Positions 15,076 through 22,591 of a stretch of DNA of 30,099 bases are shown here, in pieces. Each line of letters starts with the position of its first letter. Positions within the stretch are counted from its first letter, which is position 1. The stretch lies in assembly GCA_035283185.1 (NCBI GenBank), contig DATEUJ010000093.1:1-30099 (forward strand), in the 5' to 3' direction. Source of the stretch: DASSFZ01 sp035283185. Its GTDB lineage: Bacteria; Chloroflexota; Anaerolineae; Fen-1058. A program made the translations under genes and the position numbers. Below the pieces are notes generated by a model. The model ran no database searches and was not told where the DNA came from. It saw only the letters and a program-made list of their open reading frames with translations.

Positions 15076-16017
15076 TTAGCTGTGTTGTTCAAGCCACTCC
15101 AGAACGGCGCGAACACTGCCGGTGGCCAAGGCAATGCTCGTATCCGCCGCGCCATAATACAGATGAAGAGTGTCACCATCGGGGGCAAGGGTGTAACCAC
15201 ACGGAAAGACGACGTTGTCCACATCCCCACGCCGCTCGTAAGGTTCTTCCGGGCCAAACATCCACTCGTTGCTGCGTTTCAGGCAACGCTCCGGTGTATG
15301 CAAATCAAATAAAGCCAACCCTAGCCGGTAAAGGTGGCCGGCCGCTGTCTGCCGCACACCGTGGTAAATCACCAGCCAACCCTGCGCGGTTTCAATGGGC
15401 GGGGGCGAGAGGCCGATCTTATTCGCATCCCACCACCCACCCCGCCGGGCTTCCAGCATCAGCTTGTGGCTGCCCCAGTGACGCAGGTCGGGCGAATAGG
15501 ACATCCACATGTGCGCGCCCGGCGCACTGACCGGGCGATGGATCATCGCCCAATGGCCGCCAATCCGATGCGGGAACAGCGCCGCATCTTTATCTTCCGG
15601 CGACATGATCATGCCATAACGCTCGAAGTAGGAGAAATCTTCCGTGAGTGCCAGGGCCACGCCGGGGCCACTGCTGGTGAAGGCGGTATAAACGACGGCA
15701 TACCTGCCTAACTCAGAGAGATAGGTGATGCGTGGGTCTTCAATTCCCCACGTTTCTTCCGGGAAATGCTCGGGGTCGGCCAACAGAGTAGGCTGGAAGT
15801 CAATCCGCCAGTCATCCACACCATTGGCAGAGCGGGTCACACACAAGTGCGAGTGCCCACGCCGGTCCTCTACGCGGCACAAGAGCAGGGTGGTTCCATC
15901 GGGCAGCAAGGTGGCGCCAGGGTTAAACACGCTGTTGACCGGATAGGGCCAGTCGTCGGCGGTCAAGATGGGATTGAGCTTATGCCGGCGAAAGAGTTCG
16001 GGGTGTTGATGGCTCAT
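15076..16017 (-). CDS. GH130-family glycoside phosphorylase/hydrolase, 313 aa
   Basis: The five-bladed propeller GH130 signatures are visible: the catalytic Asp in TWGIEDPRI (about D94), KDAALFPHRIGGHW and MIHRPV, whose Lys, His and Arg form the phosphate site of the phosphorylase members, and GWLVIYHGV. Family enzymes act on beta-mannosides, commonly as beta-1,4-mannosyl-oligosaccharide phosphorylases, though some are hydrolases. The retained KD...HRP residues favour a phosphorylase. No signal peptide is present, so it is intracellular. The ATG overlaps the stop of the glycosyltransferase gene (ATGA), a translationally coupled pair. Exact linkage specificity is not resolvable by eye. Confidence 0.9.
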   Translation of the reverse strand: MSHQHPELFRRHKLNPILTADDWPYPVNSVFNPGATLLPDGTTLLLCRVEDRRGHSHLCVTRSANGVDDWRIDFQPTLLADPEHFPEETWGIEDPRITYLSELGRYAVVYTAFTSSGPGVALALTEDFSYFERYGMIMSPEDKDAALFPHRIGGHWAMIHRPVSAPGAHMWMSYSPDLRHWGSHKLMLEARRGGWWDANKIGLSPPPIETAQGWLVIYHGVRQTAAGHLYRLGLALFDLHTPERCLKRSNEWMFGPEEPYERRGDVDNVVFPCGYTLAPDGDTLHLYYGAADTSIALATGSVRAVLEWLEQHS

Positions 16018-18302
16018 TGTGAGCGTGGCTCCACCGATAGTAGGGCATTCTCCGCCAGGCGCAGCTCCAGCAGAGCCTGGAGAAAGGCCAGCGTAGACTC
16101 CGCACCCTGATTCTCATTTGGGCGGTCAGGATGCAGACCGTCTCGACAACCGCCGGTCGTCGGGTCGTAGATGGGCAGGTTCAGGTCGTTGCGACCGAGG
16201 AACCACTCGAAGGCGCGTCGGGCTTCCTTGCGCCAGCGCTTGTCGCTCGTGGCCCGGTAGGCTTCGAGGCAGGCAGATACCATGGCTTGAGCCTCCACCG
16301 GCTGCTGATCGAACCGGGCACGCTCACCGCCCCGCTGATAAAAGCCGTTGGAGCCGATCGGGACAAAATGCCCCCCGGCCACGTCAGCGCGCTGCAAGTC
16401 GGCCAGCCAACTGAGCGACTCCAGGCCGGCTTCGGTCATGGCGTTATTCGGTATCCATTGACCGCACATGAGCATGGCCTGCGGCAGCGCGGCGTTGCAA
16501 TAGGTTAGCCCATCTTCATACCAGCGCCATGCATCTGAGCGGTTGCTTTGATACAATATGAGCAATCGCCCGGCCAATTCCTCCCGGACCTGGCTGGCCC
16601 GGCGGTCGCCGGAATACCGCCGTAGATACTCGTGAATGCCGATGAGGGCGAAGGCCCAGGCGCGTGGGCTGGTCGTATCGAGGATGGCGGGCAAAGCTTG
16701 CTCGAAGGCACGGCCAGCCATACTCTGAAGGCCCGGCGTGTTCGAGCGGCCCAATACCGTGCCCAACGCCCACAACGCGCGGCCGTGGCTGTCGTCTGAA
16801 CCGCTACCTTCCAGCCAGCGGCGCTGGTAATCCATAAAGTTGCGAAAGCGTCCGGTCTCAGCATGGAGGGCGTACCAGAGGAAGGCGAGATAACGGGTAG
16901 CCAGCTCGAATGCCTCGGCGTTCCCCAGTTCTTCCAAGAGCGTGCTCACCATCAGAGCGCGGGCGTTGTCGTCGGTCGTGTAACCCTCGCGATAGTTGGG
17001 CACTGTGAAAAGTGCATGTTGCAGCATTCCGGTCTCGTCCGTCATGTGGCGTAAGTGATCGAGTTTGAGCGGAGGCAGCTCGCCCGGACGTTTGTCGAGC
17101 GGTTTGACCGTGAAGCCGGGTGGAGTGAAGTGCCGGCGTTCGGCCCGGGCGCGTTCAAAACTCTCCATGTAGCGGTGCGCCACTTGCGGCCAGATCATCT
17201 CTCGCCCAAACTGATAGGCCCGCTTGCGCATGGCATGGCGCTTGGCTTCGTTGTCCAACAGGTGAATCACTTGCTCAGCCAACGCCGCCGGATCGCGGAA
17301 CGGCACCAGCATCCCCCGTTCTTCGGCCAGCATCTCTTCCGCATACCAATACGGCGTCGAGATTACGGCTTTGCCCGCCCCCAGGGTGTAGGCCAGCGTG
17401 CCCGAGACGGTCTGTGCCGGGTTGAGATAGGGCGTGATGTAAATGTCCGCCGCGCCGATGAACTCAACGAGTTCCTCCAAACTGACAAATCGGTTGTAGA
17501 AGATCACCTGACCTTCCACGCCTTTCGCCTGGGCCTGCCATTGGAGTGACAACCGATACGTTTCGCCATCGAGCCGCTTGACGTGGGGATGGGTCGCACC
17601 CAGGATCATGTACACTACATTCGGATAGCGGGCCACAATGGTAGGCAGCGCGGCGATAACATTTTCGATGCCTTTGTTCGCCGAGAGCAATCCAAAGCTG
17701 AGTAAGACGATTTTGCCCTCGACGCCAAACAGGTCTTTGTGGAAGCTCGGGTCGACAAAGGGCACGTCCGGGATGCCGTGTGGGATCAGATCGATCTTCT
17801 CCGGCAGCACACGATAGACCGCTTGCAGGAATTCTGCGCCGCGCTCGCTCATGACGACCAGCCGATCGGACAGGGCCGCGACCTCTTCGAACACTCGTCG
17901 CTGATCGGAGTCGGGGTCGCGCAGAATGGTGTGCAGGGTCGTGACGATGGGCATGCGCAATTCGCGTAGGAGAGCCAGAATGTGACTACCCGCCTGCCCG
18001 CCAAAGATGCCATACTCGTGTTGCAGGCACACCAGGTCGACGCTGTTGATGTTTAGGAAGTCGGCGGCGCGGCGATACGAGTCAATGTCCTTCTCCGTGA
18101 GTTCAAATCGAACGCGAGCCGGATAGGTGTAGCCGGCTTCGACGTCGTTGACGGGCAGGGCAATGCACGTTGTTTCACTGTATTCGGCAGCGATGGCCTC
18201 ACACAAGTCGGTGGTGAACGTCGCGATGCCGCACTGGCGCGGCAAGTAGTTGCCAATGAACGCGATGCGGTTGATCGTTGAGTGGGTTGAGCCGTGTTCC
18301 AT
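16014..18302 (-). CDS. GT4 glycosyltransferase fused to a helical (alpha/alpha)6-like domain, 762 aa
   Basis: Residues 10 to about 390 are a GT-B GT4 enzyme: RIAFIGNYLPRQCGIATFT, the hinge-region DLIPHGIPDV, SFGLLSANKGIENVI and, in the nucleotide-sugar site, SGTLAYTLGAGKAVISTPYW then AEEM. From about 410 to the end there is a second, mostly helical region (GYTTDDNARALM, RRWLEGSGSDDSHGRALWAL, RWYEDGLTYCNAALPQAM, ENQGAESTLAFLQA) resembling (alpha/alpha)6-barrel glycosidase-like domains. It probably makes or remodels a mannose-containing glycan or glycoside, with GH130 as the degrading or recycling partner (inference). I chose ATG 18302 with AAGGAG upstream rather than a TTG 12 codons earlier. 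Confidence 0.88.
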   Translation of the reverse strand: MEHGSTHSTINRIAFIGNYLPRQCGIATFTTDLCEAIAAEYSETTCIALPVNDVEAGYTYPARVRFELTEKDIDSYRRAADFLNINSVDLVCLQHEYGIFGGQAGSHILALLRELRMPIVTTLHTILRDPDSDQRRVFEEVAALSDRLVVMSERGAEFLQAVYRVLPEKIDLIPHGIPDVPFVDPSFHKDLFGVEGKIVLLSFGLLSANKGIENVIAALPTIVARYPNVVYMILGATHPHVKRLDGETYRLSLQWQAQAKGVEGQVIFYNRFVSLEELVEFIGAADIYITPYLNPAQTVSGTLAYTLGAGKAVISTPYWYAEEMLAEERGMLVPFRDPAALAEQVIHLLDNEAKRHAMRKRAYQFGREMIWPQVAHRYMESFERARAERRHFTPPGFTVKPLDKRPGELPPLKLDHLRHMTDETGMLQHALFTVPNYREGYTTDDNARALMVSTLLEELGNAEAFELATRYLAFLWYALHAETGRFRNFMDYQRRWLEGSGSDDSHGRALWALGTVLGRSNTPGLQSMAGRAFEQALPAILDTTSPRAWAFALIGIHEYLRRYSGDRRASQVREELAGRLLILYQSNRSDAWRWYEDGLTYCNAALPQAMLMCGQWIPNNAMTEAGLESLSWLADLQRADVAGGHFVPIGSNGFYQRGGERARFDQQPVEAQAMVSACLEAYRATSDKRWRKEARRAFEWFLGRNDLNLPIYDPTTGGCRDGLHPDRPNENQGAESTLAFLQALLELRLAENALLSVEPRSQ

Positions 18303-18407
18303 GACGAACTTCTCCTTGCTCAAAGGGGACAAGCGCAAGTGCAGCGATGTCTTGCCTCCGGCCTTAAGACAATCTCTGGCCTACCGCCCGACCCGCTGAC
18401 GCAAAGA

Positions 18408-18429
18408 GGCGGTGACCAAGGTCACCGCC
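18408..18429 (-). terminator. Perfect 10-bp hairpin after second CarD gene
   Basis: GGCGGTGACC-AA-GGTCACCGCC is a perfect inverted repeat, extended one more pair by A18407-T18430. It lies 70 bp past the minus-strand CarD stop and 105 bp before the glycosyltransferase ATG. On the minus strand it is followed by CTTTGC, a poor U-tract, so it may only partly terminate. No promoter for the glycosyltransferase gene is obvious in 18303-18498, so read-through from the CarD gene is possible. Confidence 0.5.
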
Positions 18430-18498
18430 TTCGCCACACTGGAATGGCAGACAGCCTGGCTGCGATTTCAGCCCTGACGCAGAAAGCGTCGCGGCACG

Positions 18499-18999
18499 CT
18501 ACGATTTGTAGACTTCGCGGCCAGCCTGCAACAACGCGTCAACTTCCCGAACGGCTTCCGATAGGGACAGGTCGGCTGCCACCGCCCATTCCCGCCGCAG
18601 ATTATCGAGAACCTTTTCCAGCACAGCCGCATCACCCTCGCCGATGCGCCGATACCATCCCAGCGCGGTCAGATCGCGGACGGCCTCGCACATTGCCCTG
18701 AACGAGCCTTGCGTCAGTCGAGCCTTCATTTCGAAACGCCGCTTATTGCGATCGCGCTCAAGTTTGATCGGACAGCTTTTCAGCAAGGCGCGATATTGAT
18801 CAAGTTCCTGTTTGGCGGTCACGGCTCGAAGTGCAGTCGATCCATCGGAGCGCACCGGCACCCAGACCGTATTCTTGCCGATGGCCAGTACGTAATACCA
18901 GCGCATCTCGGCTTCTGCGAGTTGTTTTTCTTCGAGCCGCACGATCTTGCCCAACCCGTAACCCGGGTGCACGACGTCGTCGCCTGCGCTGAAACCCAT
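18499..18999 (-). CDS. CarD/CdnL-like RNA polymerase-interacting protein, 166 aa (copy 2)
   Basis: The CarD domain motifs are FSAGDDVVHPGYGLGKIVRL, YYVLAIGKNTVWVPV and LRAVTAK. The helical C-terminal half includes RLTQGSFRAMCEAVRDLTAL and DNLRREWAVAADLSLSEAVR. It aligns end to end with the copy at 14498-15022 but differs at many positions, so the duplication is old. The ATG at 18999 has GGAAAGGAG upstream; a GTG eight codons earlier would overlap that site. It starts 44 bp after the RRM gene and shares its promoter. Two CarD paralogues in one neighbourhood could tune open-complex stability under different conditions (inference). Confidence 0.9.
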   Translation of the reverse strand: MGFSAGDDVVHPGYGLGKIVRLEEKQLAEAEMRWYYVLAIGKNTVWVPVRSDGSTALRAVTAKQELDQYRALLKSCPIKLERDRNKRRFEMKARLTQGSFRAMCEAVRDLTALGWYRRIGEGDAAVLEKVLDNLRREWAVAADLSLSEAVREVDALLQAGREVYKS

Positions 19000-19043
19000 G
19001 ACGCGCTCCTTTCCTGGCATCACAGACGGCGGGCCGATACGGA

Positions 19044-19343
19044 CTAGAACCGGCGCGACCCGCCACCCCCAGAACGTCGCTCACTGCCACGCTCTTCGCG
19101 CGGCTTGGCCAGGTTCACCGTGAGCGGGCGTTCACCCAACTTGTAAGCGTTGAACATGCTGATCGCTTTTTGAGCGTCGACCTGGGTGGTCATTTCGATA
19201 AACGCGAACCCTTTCGAGGTGCCGGTGTACCGATCTTTGATCAGCGCCACCGATACGACGGTGCCCGCCTGCGCGAACAACGTGCGCAACTCGTCTTCTG
19301 TGGTCGCGTACGACAAGTTTCCAACATACAGCTTCACTTCCAT
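19044..19343 (-). CDS. RRM-domain RNA-binding protein, 99 aa (copy 2)
   Basis: A single RRM spans residues 3-80, with RNP2 LYVGNL and RNP1 KGFAFIEM, then a short Arg/Gly/Ser tail (ERRSGGGGSRRF). AAGGAG lies about 10 nt before the ATG. The copy at 13938 has the same domain and the same CarD neighbour. A strong promoter stands upstream. Between promoter and gene lie a terminator-like hairpin with a U-tract and a second hairpin next to the ribosome binding site, so expression may be controlled in the leader. Expected role: binding single-stranded RNA, perhaps in cold or stress adaptation. Confidence 0.92.
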   Translation of the reverse strand: MEVKLYVGNLSYATTEDELRTLFAQAGTVVSVALIKDRYTGTSKGFAFIEMTTQVDAQKAISMFNAYKLGERPLTVNLAKPREERGSERRSGGGGSRRF

Positions 19344-19359
19344 TTTCGGTCTCCTTGGT

Positions 19360-19378
19360 GACCGGCCTTCCGCCGGTC
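19360..19378 (-). promoter_or_regulatory. Second leader hairpin next to RRM copy 2 ribosome binding site
   Basis: GACCGGC-5 nt-GCCGGTC is a perfect 7-bp inverted repeat directly after the U6 run and directly before the AAGGAG site on the minus strand. It could influence ribosome access or compete with the upstream hairpin. Confidence 0.45.
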
Positions 19379-19415
19379 AAAAAATGCCGCCAGTCCGCAA
19401 AAGGGTCTGGCGGCA
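19379..19415 (-). terminator. Terminator/attenuator hairpin plus U6 in leader of RRM copy 2
   Basis: On the minus strand TGCCGCCAG (19415-19407) pairs with CTGGCGGCA (19393-19385), with extra GG/CC pairing inside. Six T residues follow at 19384-19379. This is a classical intrinsic terminator, yet it lies between the promoter at 19450-19479 and the ATG at 19343, so it would act as an attenuator. Confidence 0.6.
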
Positions 19416-19449
19416 AGCGACGCACTCAAATCCAATTGTACGTGGTTAT

Positions 19450-19479
19450 ATTATACCATAGATCGCGCCCTTGTGTCAG
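19450..19479 (-). promoter_or_regulatory. Promoter of RRM copy 2 - CarD copy 2
   Basis: On the minus strand CTGACA (19479-19474), an 18-bp spacer and a perfect TATAAT (19455-19450) are found. The predicted start is near 19442, giving a leader of about 100 nt that contains two hairpins. Confidence 0.65.
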
Positions 19480-19594
19480 CGAGCAGGCTATCCGTCGCAA
19501 AGCAATCGCATCTCAAACGCCGAGGACTGTGCGAAGATAATCCTCGATTGAACGACCTCCGGGTTTGGAGTTGATCGCGCAGGAACGCAGCGCC

Positions 19595-19858
19595 CTATCG
19601 ACTTACCGTCGCATACGTCTTCACTTCTCGCTTCAGACGAGGCTCCAGGGCGTCTGTTGCGACATCGAGGTCATAGTCCATCTGGAGGCCCAGCCACAGC
19701 TGAGGCGACGTACCAAAGTAGCGGGCCAGCCGAAGCGCGGTATCCACCGTCACGCTGCGCTTGCCCAGAACAATCTCAGTGATCCGGCGCGCAGGCACAC
19801 CGATGTCCAGAGCGAGTCGGTTCTGGCTCAGATTCATGGGCTTCAAGAATTCCTCAAG
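19595..19858 (-). pseudogene. Orphan, 5'-truncated HigA-like XRE antitoxin
   Basis: The frame reads LEEFLKPMNLSQNRLALDIG, then GVPARRITEIVLGKRSVT, DTALRLARYFGTSPQLWLGLQ and YDLDVA, the HigA/VapI antitoxin pattern. Homology begins at LEEFLKP, directly after an in-frame stop at 19859-19861, so the usual N-terminal HPGEIL segment is lost. TTG at 19846, with AGGA upstream, or ATG at 19837 could still start a shortened protein that keeps the helix-turn-helix. No higB toxin gene is present on either side. It may be a relic of a toxin-antitoxin pair or a retained DNA-binding protein. Confidence 0.65.
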
Positions 19859-19915
19859 CTACACTGTTTGCGAATTTACTCCTCTTCCTGTACGATCTAA
19901 CCTCAACACTTTACC

Positions 19916-20665
19916 ATGGCGCCAATCATGAAGCACATTCGCCTACTCCTGCTCGACATCGACGGCGTCCTGACACAGGGTGAGGCCGGAGCGCTCGACC
20001 TGGATCTGCTGACACACCTGGCCGCCATGAACCGCGCTGCCCGCGACGATCCGGCTCGCCCGGCCGTGAGCCTGTGCACCGGGCGGCCCGCGCCCTACGT
20101 CGAGGTCATGTTACAAGCCATCGACGGCCACCTGCCGGCCGTGTACGAAAACGGCTGCGGATTGTACGTTCCCCGTGGCTACCGCTTCCTGCCGCACCCG
20201 GCGATCGGCGACGGCATTGAGATGGACGCCGTGCGCGAGCGGCTGCACCTGCGTCTCGTGCGGCCCGGCAAGGTGTTCTTCCAACCCGGCAAACAGTTCT
20301 CGCTCAGCCTGTTTCCGCTCGACGGCGTGACTGAGCCTGATCTGCTGCCGCTGGTGGAGGCCGCGCTCGGCCCGCTGCGTGACAGCGTCGACCTCACCTA
20401 TTCGTCATCGTGTCTCAACGTCACGCCGCGCGGCGTCGATAAAGGCGCCGGCCTGCGCTTTCTTTGTGAGCATGCCGGCTACAGCCCGGACGAGGTACTG
20501 GGCGTGGGCGATTCGGATGTCGATGTGCCGTTTCTGGCGATCGCCGGCCGCTCGGCTGCGCCGGCCAATGCCTTCGACTCCGTCAAACGCATCGTCGACT
20601 ACGTCGCGCCGCGGCCGACTTCCGGCGGCGTGAGAGATATTTTGAAGGAGTTCGGACTGGGATGA
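19916..20665 (+). CDS. HAD-superfamily (Cof/sugar-phosphatase type) hydrolase, 249 aa
   Basis: HAD motifs in order: LLLDIDGVLT (nucleophile D14, acid/base D16), SLCTGRP (motif II), RGVDKGAGL (motif III Lys) and GVGDSDVDVPFL (motif IV). The large cap between motifs II and III places it in the type IIB group of sugar and glycerate phosphatases. Its stop overlaps the ATG of the following isomerase gene (ATGA), so the two are coupled. An alternative ATG four codons later (MKHIRLLLL) is equally possible; no strong Shine-Dalgarno is seen. It probably dephosphorylates a sugar phosphate for the partner isomerase (inference). Confidence 0.88.
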   Translation: MAPIMKHIRLLLLDIDGVLTQGEAGALDLDLLTHLAAMNRAARDDPARPAVSLCTGRPAPYVEVMLQAIDGHLPAVYENGCGLYVPRGYRFLPHPAIGDGIEMDAVRERLHLRLVRPGKVFFQPGKQFSLSLFPLDGVTEPDLLPLVEAALGPLRDSVDLTYSSSCLNVTPRGVDKGAGLRFLCEHAGYSPDEVLGVGDSDVDVPFLAIAGRSAAPANAFDSVKRIVDYVAPRPTSGGVRDILKEFGLG

Positions 20666-21483
20666 CGAGCCACACGCGCCGCATCGCGATCCAGGAAGAT
20701 ATGCTGCCCGGCCCGCGCCTGGCCGATCGCTTCGCGCAGGCCGCCGGCCTCGGCGTGCAGGGCATCGAGTTCTGGAGCAAGACGCTCGCCGCGCAGATCG
20801 ACGACATTCAGCGCCTGAACGGTCGGGATGGCGTCGTCGCGGTGTCGGTCAATCACGGCCGGCGCGCGCGTTTCCTCGATCCCGATCCGGCCGAGCGCGA
20901 GCGCGCGCTGGCCGAGCTGCGCGAGGCGATCGCACTGGCTGGGCGCATCGCCGCGGCGGGCGTGGTGTTCGTGCCGCACTTCTTCGGGCCGCTGCTGCCC
21001 GACCTGTCGCCGTTCATGGACGCGGTCGGGCTGGAGCGCGCGCTGCTCGCGGCGCAGCTCGAACGGCTGGCCGAGGACGCCGAACGCGCCGGCGTGCAGT
21101 TGTGGGTCGAGCCGGTGAATCGCTACGAGACGCACCTGCTGATCCGGCTTCAAGATGCAGCCTCGCTCGTCGCGCCGCTGAATCACCCACGCCTGGGCAT
21201 CGTCGCCGACCTGTTCCACATGGCGCTCGACGAGCCGGACATTCCGGCTGCGCTCCGCGACCACGGGCCGCACATCGGCCACGTCCACCTCGCCGAGAGC
21301 AATCGCCGGCTGCCCGGCCAGGGCACGACGGACTTCAAAGCCGCGCTCGCGGCGCTGGATGCGATGGGCTATTCGGGCTGGATGGCCTTCGAGTGCGGCG
21401 AGCCGGGAGACAACCTCAGGCGGGCGGCACAGTATTTGAGGGAACTGCCGGAGAGTCTTCGTTTTTTGAGAGCAGCGCGCTAA
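20662..21483 (+). CDS. Sugar isomerase/epimerase, hydroxypyruvate isomerase-like TIM barrel, 273 aa
   Basis: This is an AP-endonuclease-2-type TIM barrel with the expected metal ligands: E150 (WVEPVNRYET), D183 (IVADLFHM), H209 (HVHLAESNRRLPGQG) and E244 (FECGEPGD). NRRLPGQG is typical of hydroxypyruvate isomerase and tagatose/psicose-epimerase relatives. It follows the HAD gene with a 4-bp overlap. Its stop codon overlaps by 4 bp the stop of the oppositely oriented oxidoreductase gene, leaving no spacer. It likely interconverts a keto sugar or sugar acid, and the substrate is open. Confidence 0.87.
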   Translation: MTSHTRRIAIQEDMLPGPRLADRFAQAAGLGVQGIEFWSKTLAAQIDDIQRLNGRDGVVAVSVNHGRRARFLDPDPAERERALAELREAIALAGRIAAAGVVFVPHFFGPLLPDLSPFMDAVGLERALLAAQLERLAEDAERAGVQLWVEPVNRYETHLLIRLQDAASLVAPLNHPRLGIVADLFHMALDEPDIPAALRDHGPHIGHVHLAESNRRLPGQGTTDFKAALAALDAMGYSGWMAFECGEPGDNLRRAAQYLRELPESLRFLRAAR

Positions 21484-22589
21484 GCATTCACGGCGCGCTC
21501 CCCTCTCCTGCTGCTTGCGCCCCGCCCAGCGGGGTCGTCTGCGACGGGAGAGGGGCCGGGGGTGAGGGCCGTTACTTCACTCAACTTCACCGGACGATTC
21601 TCCAGATACGACGTGCGCGCGGTGAGACCCATCACCACCGCCACCCGACCATCGACGCCGGTGACCGGCGGCGGCGTGTCGTCCTGGATGCAATCGATGA
21701 ACGCCCGCATTTCGGCCAGGTACGACTCGGCGTAGCGCTCGATGAAGAAGTAGAGCGGCAGCGCCGCGTGAATGCCGTCCGCGTTGCTGTACACGTGCGT
21801 GTCGGGCACATTATTCGACACCGTGACCATCCCCGCCGAGCCGAACACCTCGACGCGCTGGTCGTAGCCGTAGACCGCGCGGCGGCTGTTGTCGATAGCC
21901 CCGATCGCGCCGTTGGCGAAGCGCAGCGTGATCAGCGCCGTGTCGACGTCGCCGGCCTCGCCGATGCCCGGATCGACCAGCACCGCGCCTGCCGTGTACA
22001 CCTCGCTCACCTCTTCGTCCATCAGGTAACGCGCCATGTCGAAGTCGTGAATCGTCATGTCAAGGAAGATGCCGCCGGAGACTTTAACGTAATCGATCGG
22101 CGGCGGCTCCGGGTCGCGGCTGGTGATGCGCAGGATGTGCGGCACACCGACTTTGCCCTCGGCGACCATGTCGCGCACGCGGCGGAAGTTGGCGTCGAAG
22201 CGGCGATTGAATCCGACCTGGAACTTCACCCCCGCTCGCTCGACCGCCGCCAGCGTCTGGTCGATCCGCTGCAGGTCGAAATCGATCGGCTTCTCGCAGA
22301 AGATGTGCTTCCCGGCTGAGGCGGCGTCCTGCGTAATCGACGCATGCGTGTCCGTCGTCGAACAGATCGCCACTGCCCGGATCGTTCGATCGTCCAGCAA
22401 CGCGCGATAGTCGGCGACGGCGGTCGGCACGTCAAAGCGCGCGGCCGTCGCTTGCGCCGCTGCCAGGTTGACATCGGCGACGGCGGCCAGCTCGACGCCG
22501 GGGATGCGCGTTGCGAGATGCTCGGCGTGCAACTGACCGATCCGCCCGGCCCCGATCAAGCCGACCCGGATTTTTTCGCGATAGGCCAT
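21480..22589 (-). CDS. iolG: Gfo/Idh/MocA oxidoreductase, inositol 2-dehydrogenase-like, 369 aa
   Basis: The Rossmann N-terminus has GLIGAGRIGQLHAEHL. FCEKPIDFDL carries the catalytic-type Lys (K100), and GGIFLDMTIHDFDM carries Asp 177 and His 181, matching the Lys/Asp/His triad of inositol dehydrogenase. It should oxidise myo-inositol or a similar polyol with NAD. The neighbouring IolD-like enzyme supports that role. The last 30 residues (ALTPGPSPVADDPAGRG...) are translated from an intergenic repeat and are not part of the family. A second copy of the repeat abuts the start codon and supplies the purine-rich ribosome binding site. Symbol is by resemblance only. Confidence 0.85.
   Translation of the reverse strand: MAYREKIRVGLIGAGRIGQLHAEHLATRIPGVELAAVADVNLAAAQATAARFDVPTAVADYRALLDDRTIRAVAICSTTDTHASITQDAASAGKHIFCEKPIDFDLQRIDQTLAAVERAGVKFQVGFNRRFDANFRRVRDMVAEGKVGVPHILRITSRDPEPPPIDYVKVSGGIFLDMTIHDFDMARYLMDEEVSEVYTAGAVLVDPGIGEAGDVDTALITLRFANGAIGAIDNSRRAVYGYDQRVEVFGSAGMVTVSNNVPDTHVYSNADGIHAALPLYFFIERYAESYLAEMRAFIDCIQDDTPPPVTGVDGRVAVVMGLTARTSYLENRPVKLSEVTALTPGPSPVADDPAGRGASSRRGERAVNA
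21500..21570. repeat. CCCTCTCC...GGTGAGGG intergenic repeat, copy A
   Basis: The last 36 bp (21535-21570) are identical to copy B at 22607-22642. Copy A carries about 24 extra bases including CCCCGC-CCA-GCGGGG. It lies within the 3' end of the oxidoreductase reading frame and yields LTPGPSP. This repeat type is widespread in Chloroflexota (established knowledge). Confidence 0.85.
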
Positions 22590-22591
22590 GC

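Noticed and set aside
18303..18338. TTG start 12 codons upstream for the glycosyltransferase
   Set aside because: The ATG at 18302 has AAGGAG at good spacing, and the extension would include that site as coding sequence.
19498..19570. Small minus-strand frame ending GGRSIEDYLRTVLGV, reminiscent of antitoxin tails
   Set aside because: No start codon with a ribosome binding site and too short to assign; it may be a fragment but cannot be supported.
21102..22319. 405-codon plus-strand open frame across the isomerase and dehydrogenase genes
   Set aside because: It is Arg/His-rich, has no domain pattern and lies antisense to iolG with its clear Rossmann and catalytic motifs. It is a high-GC shadow frame.
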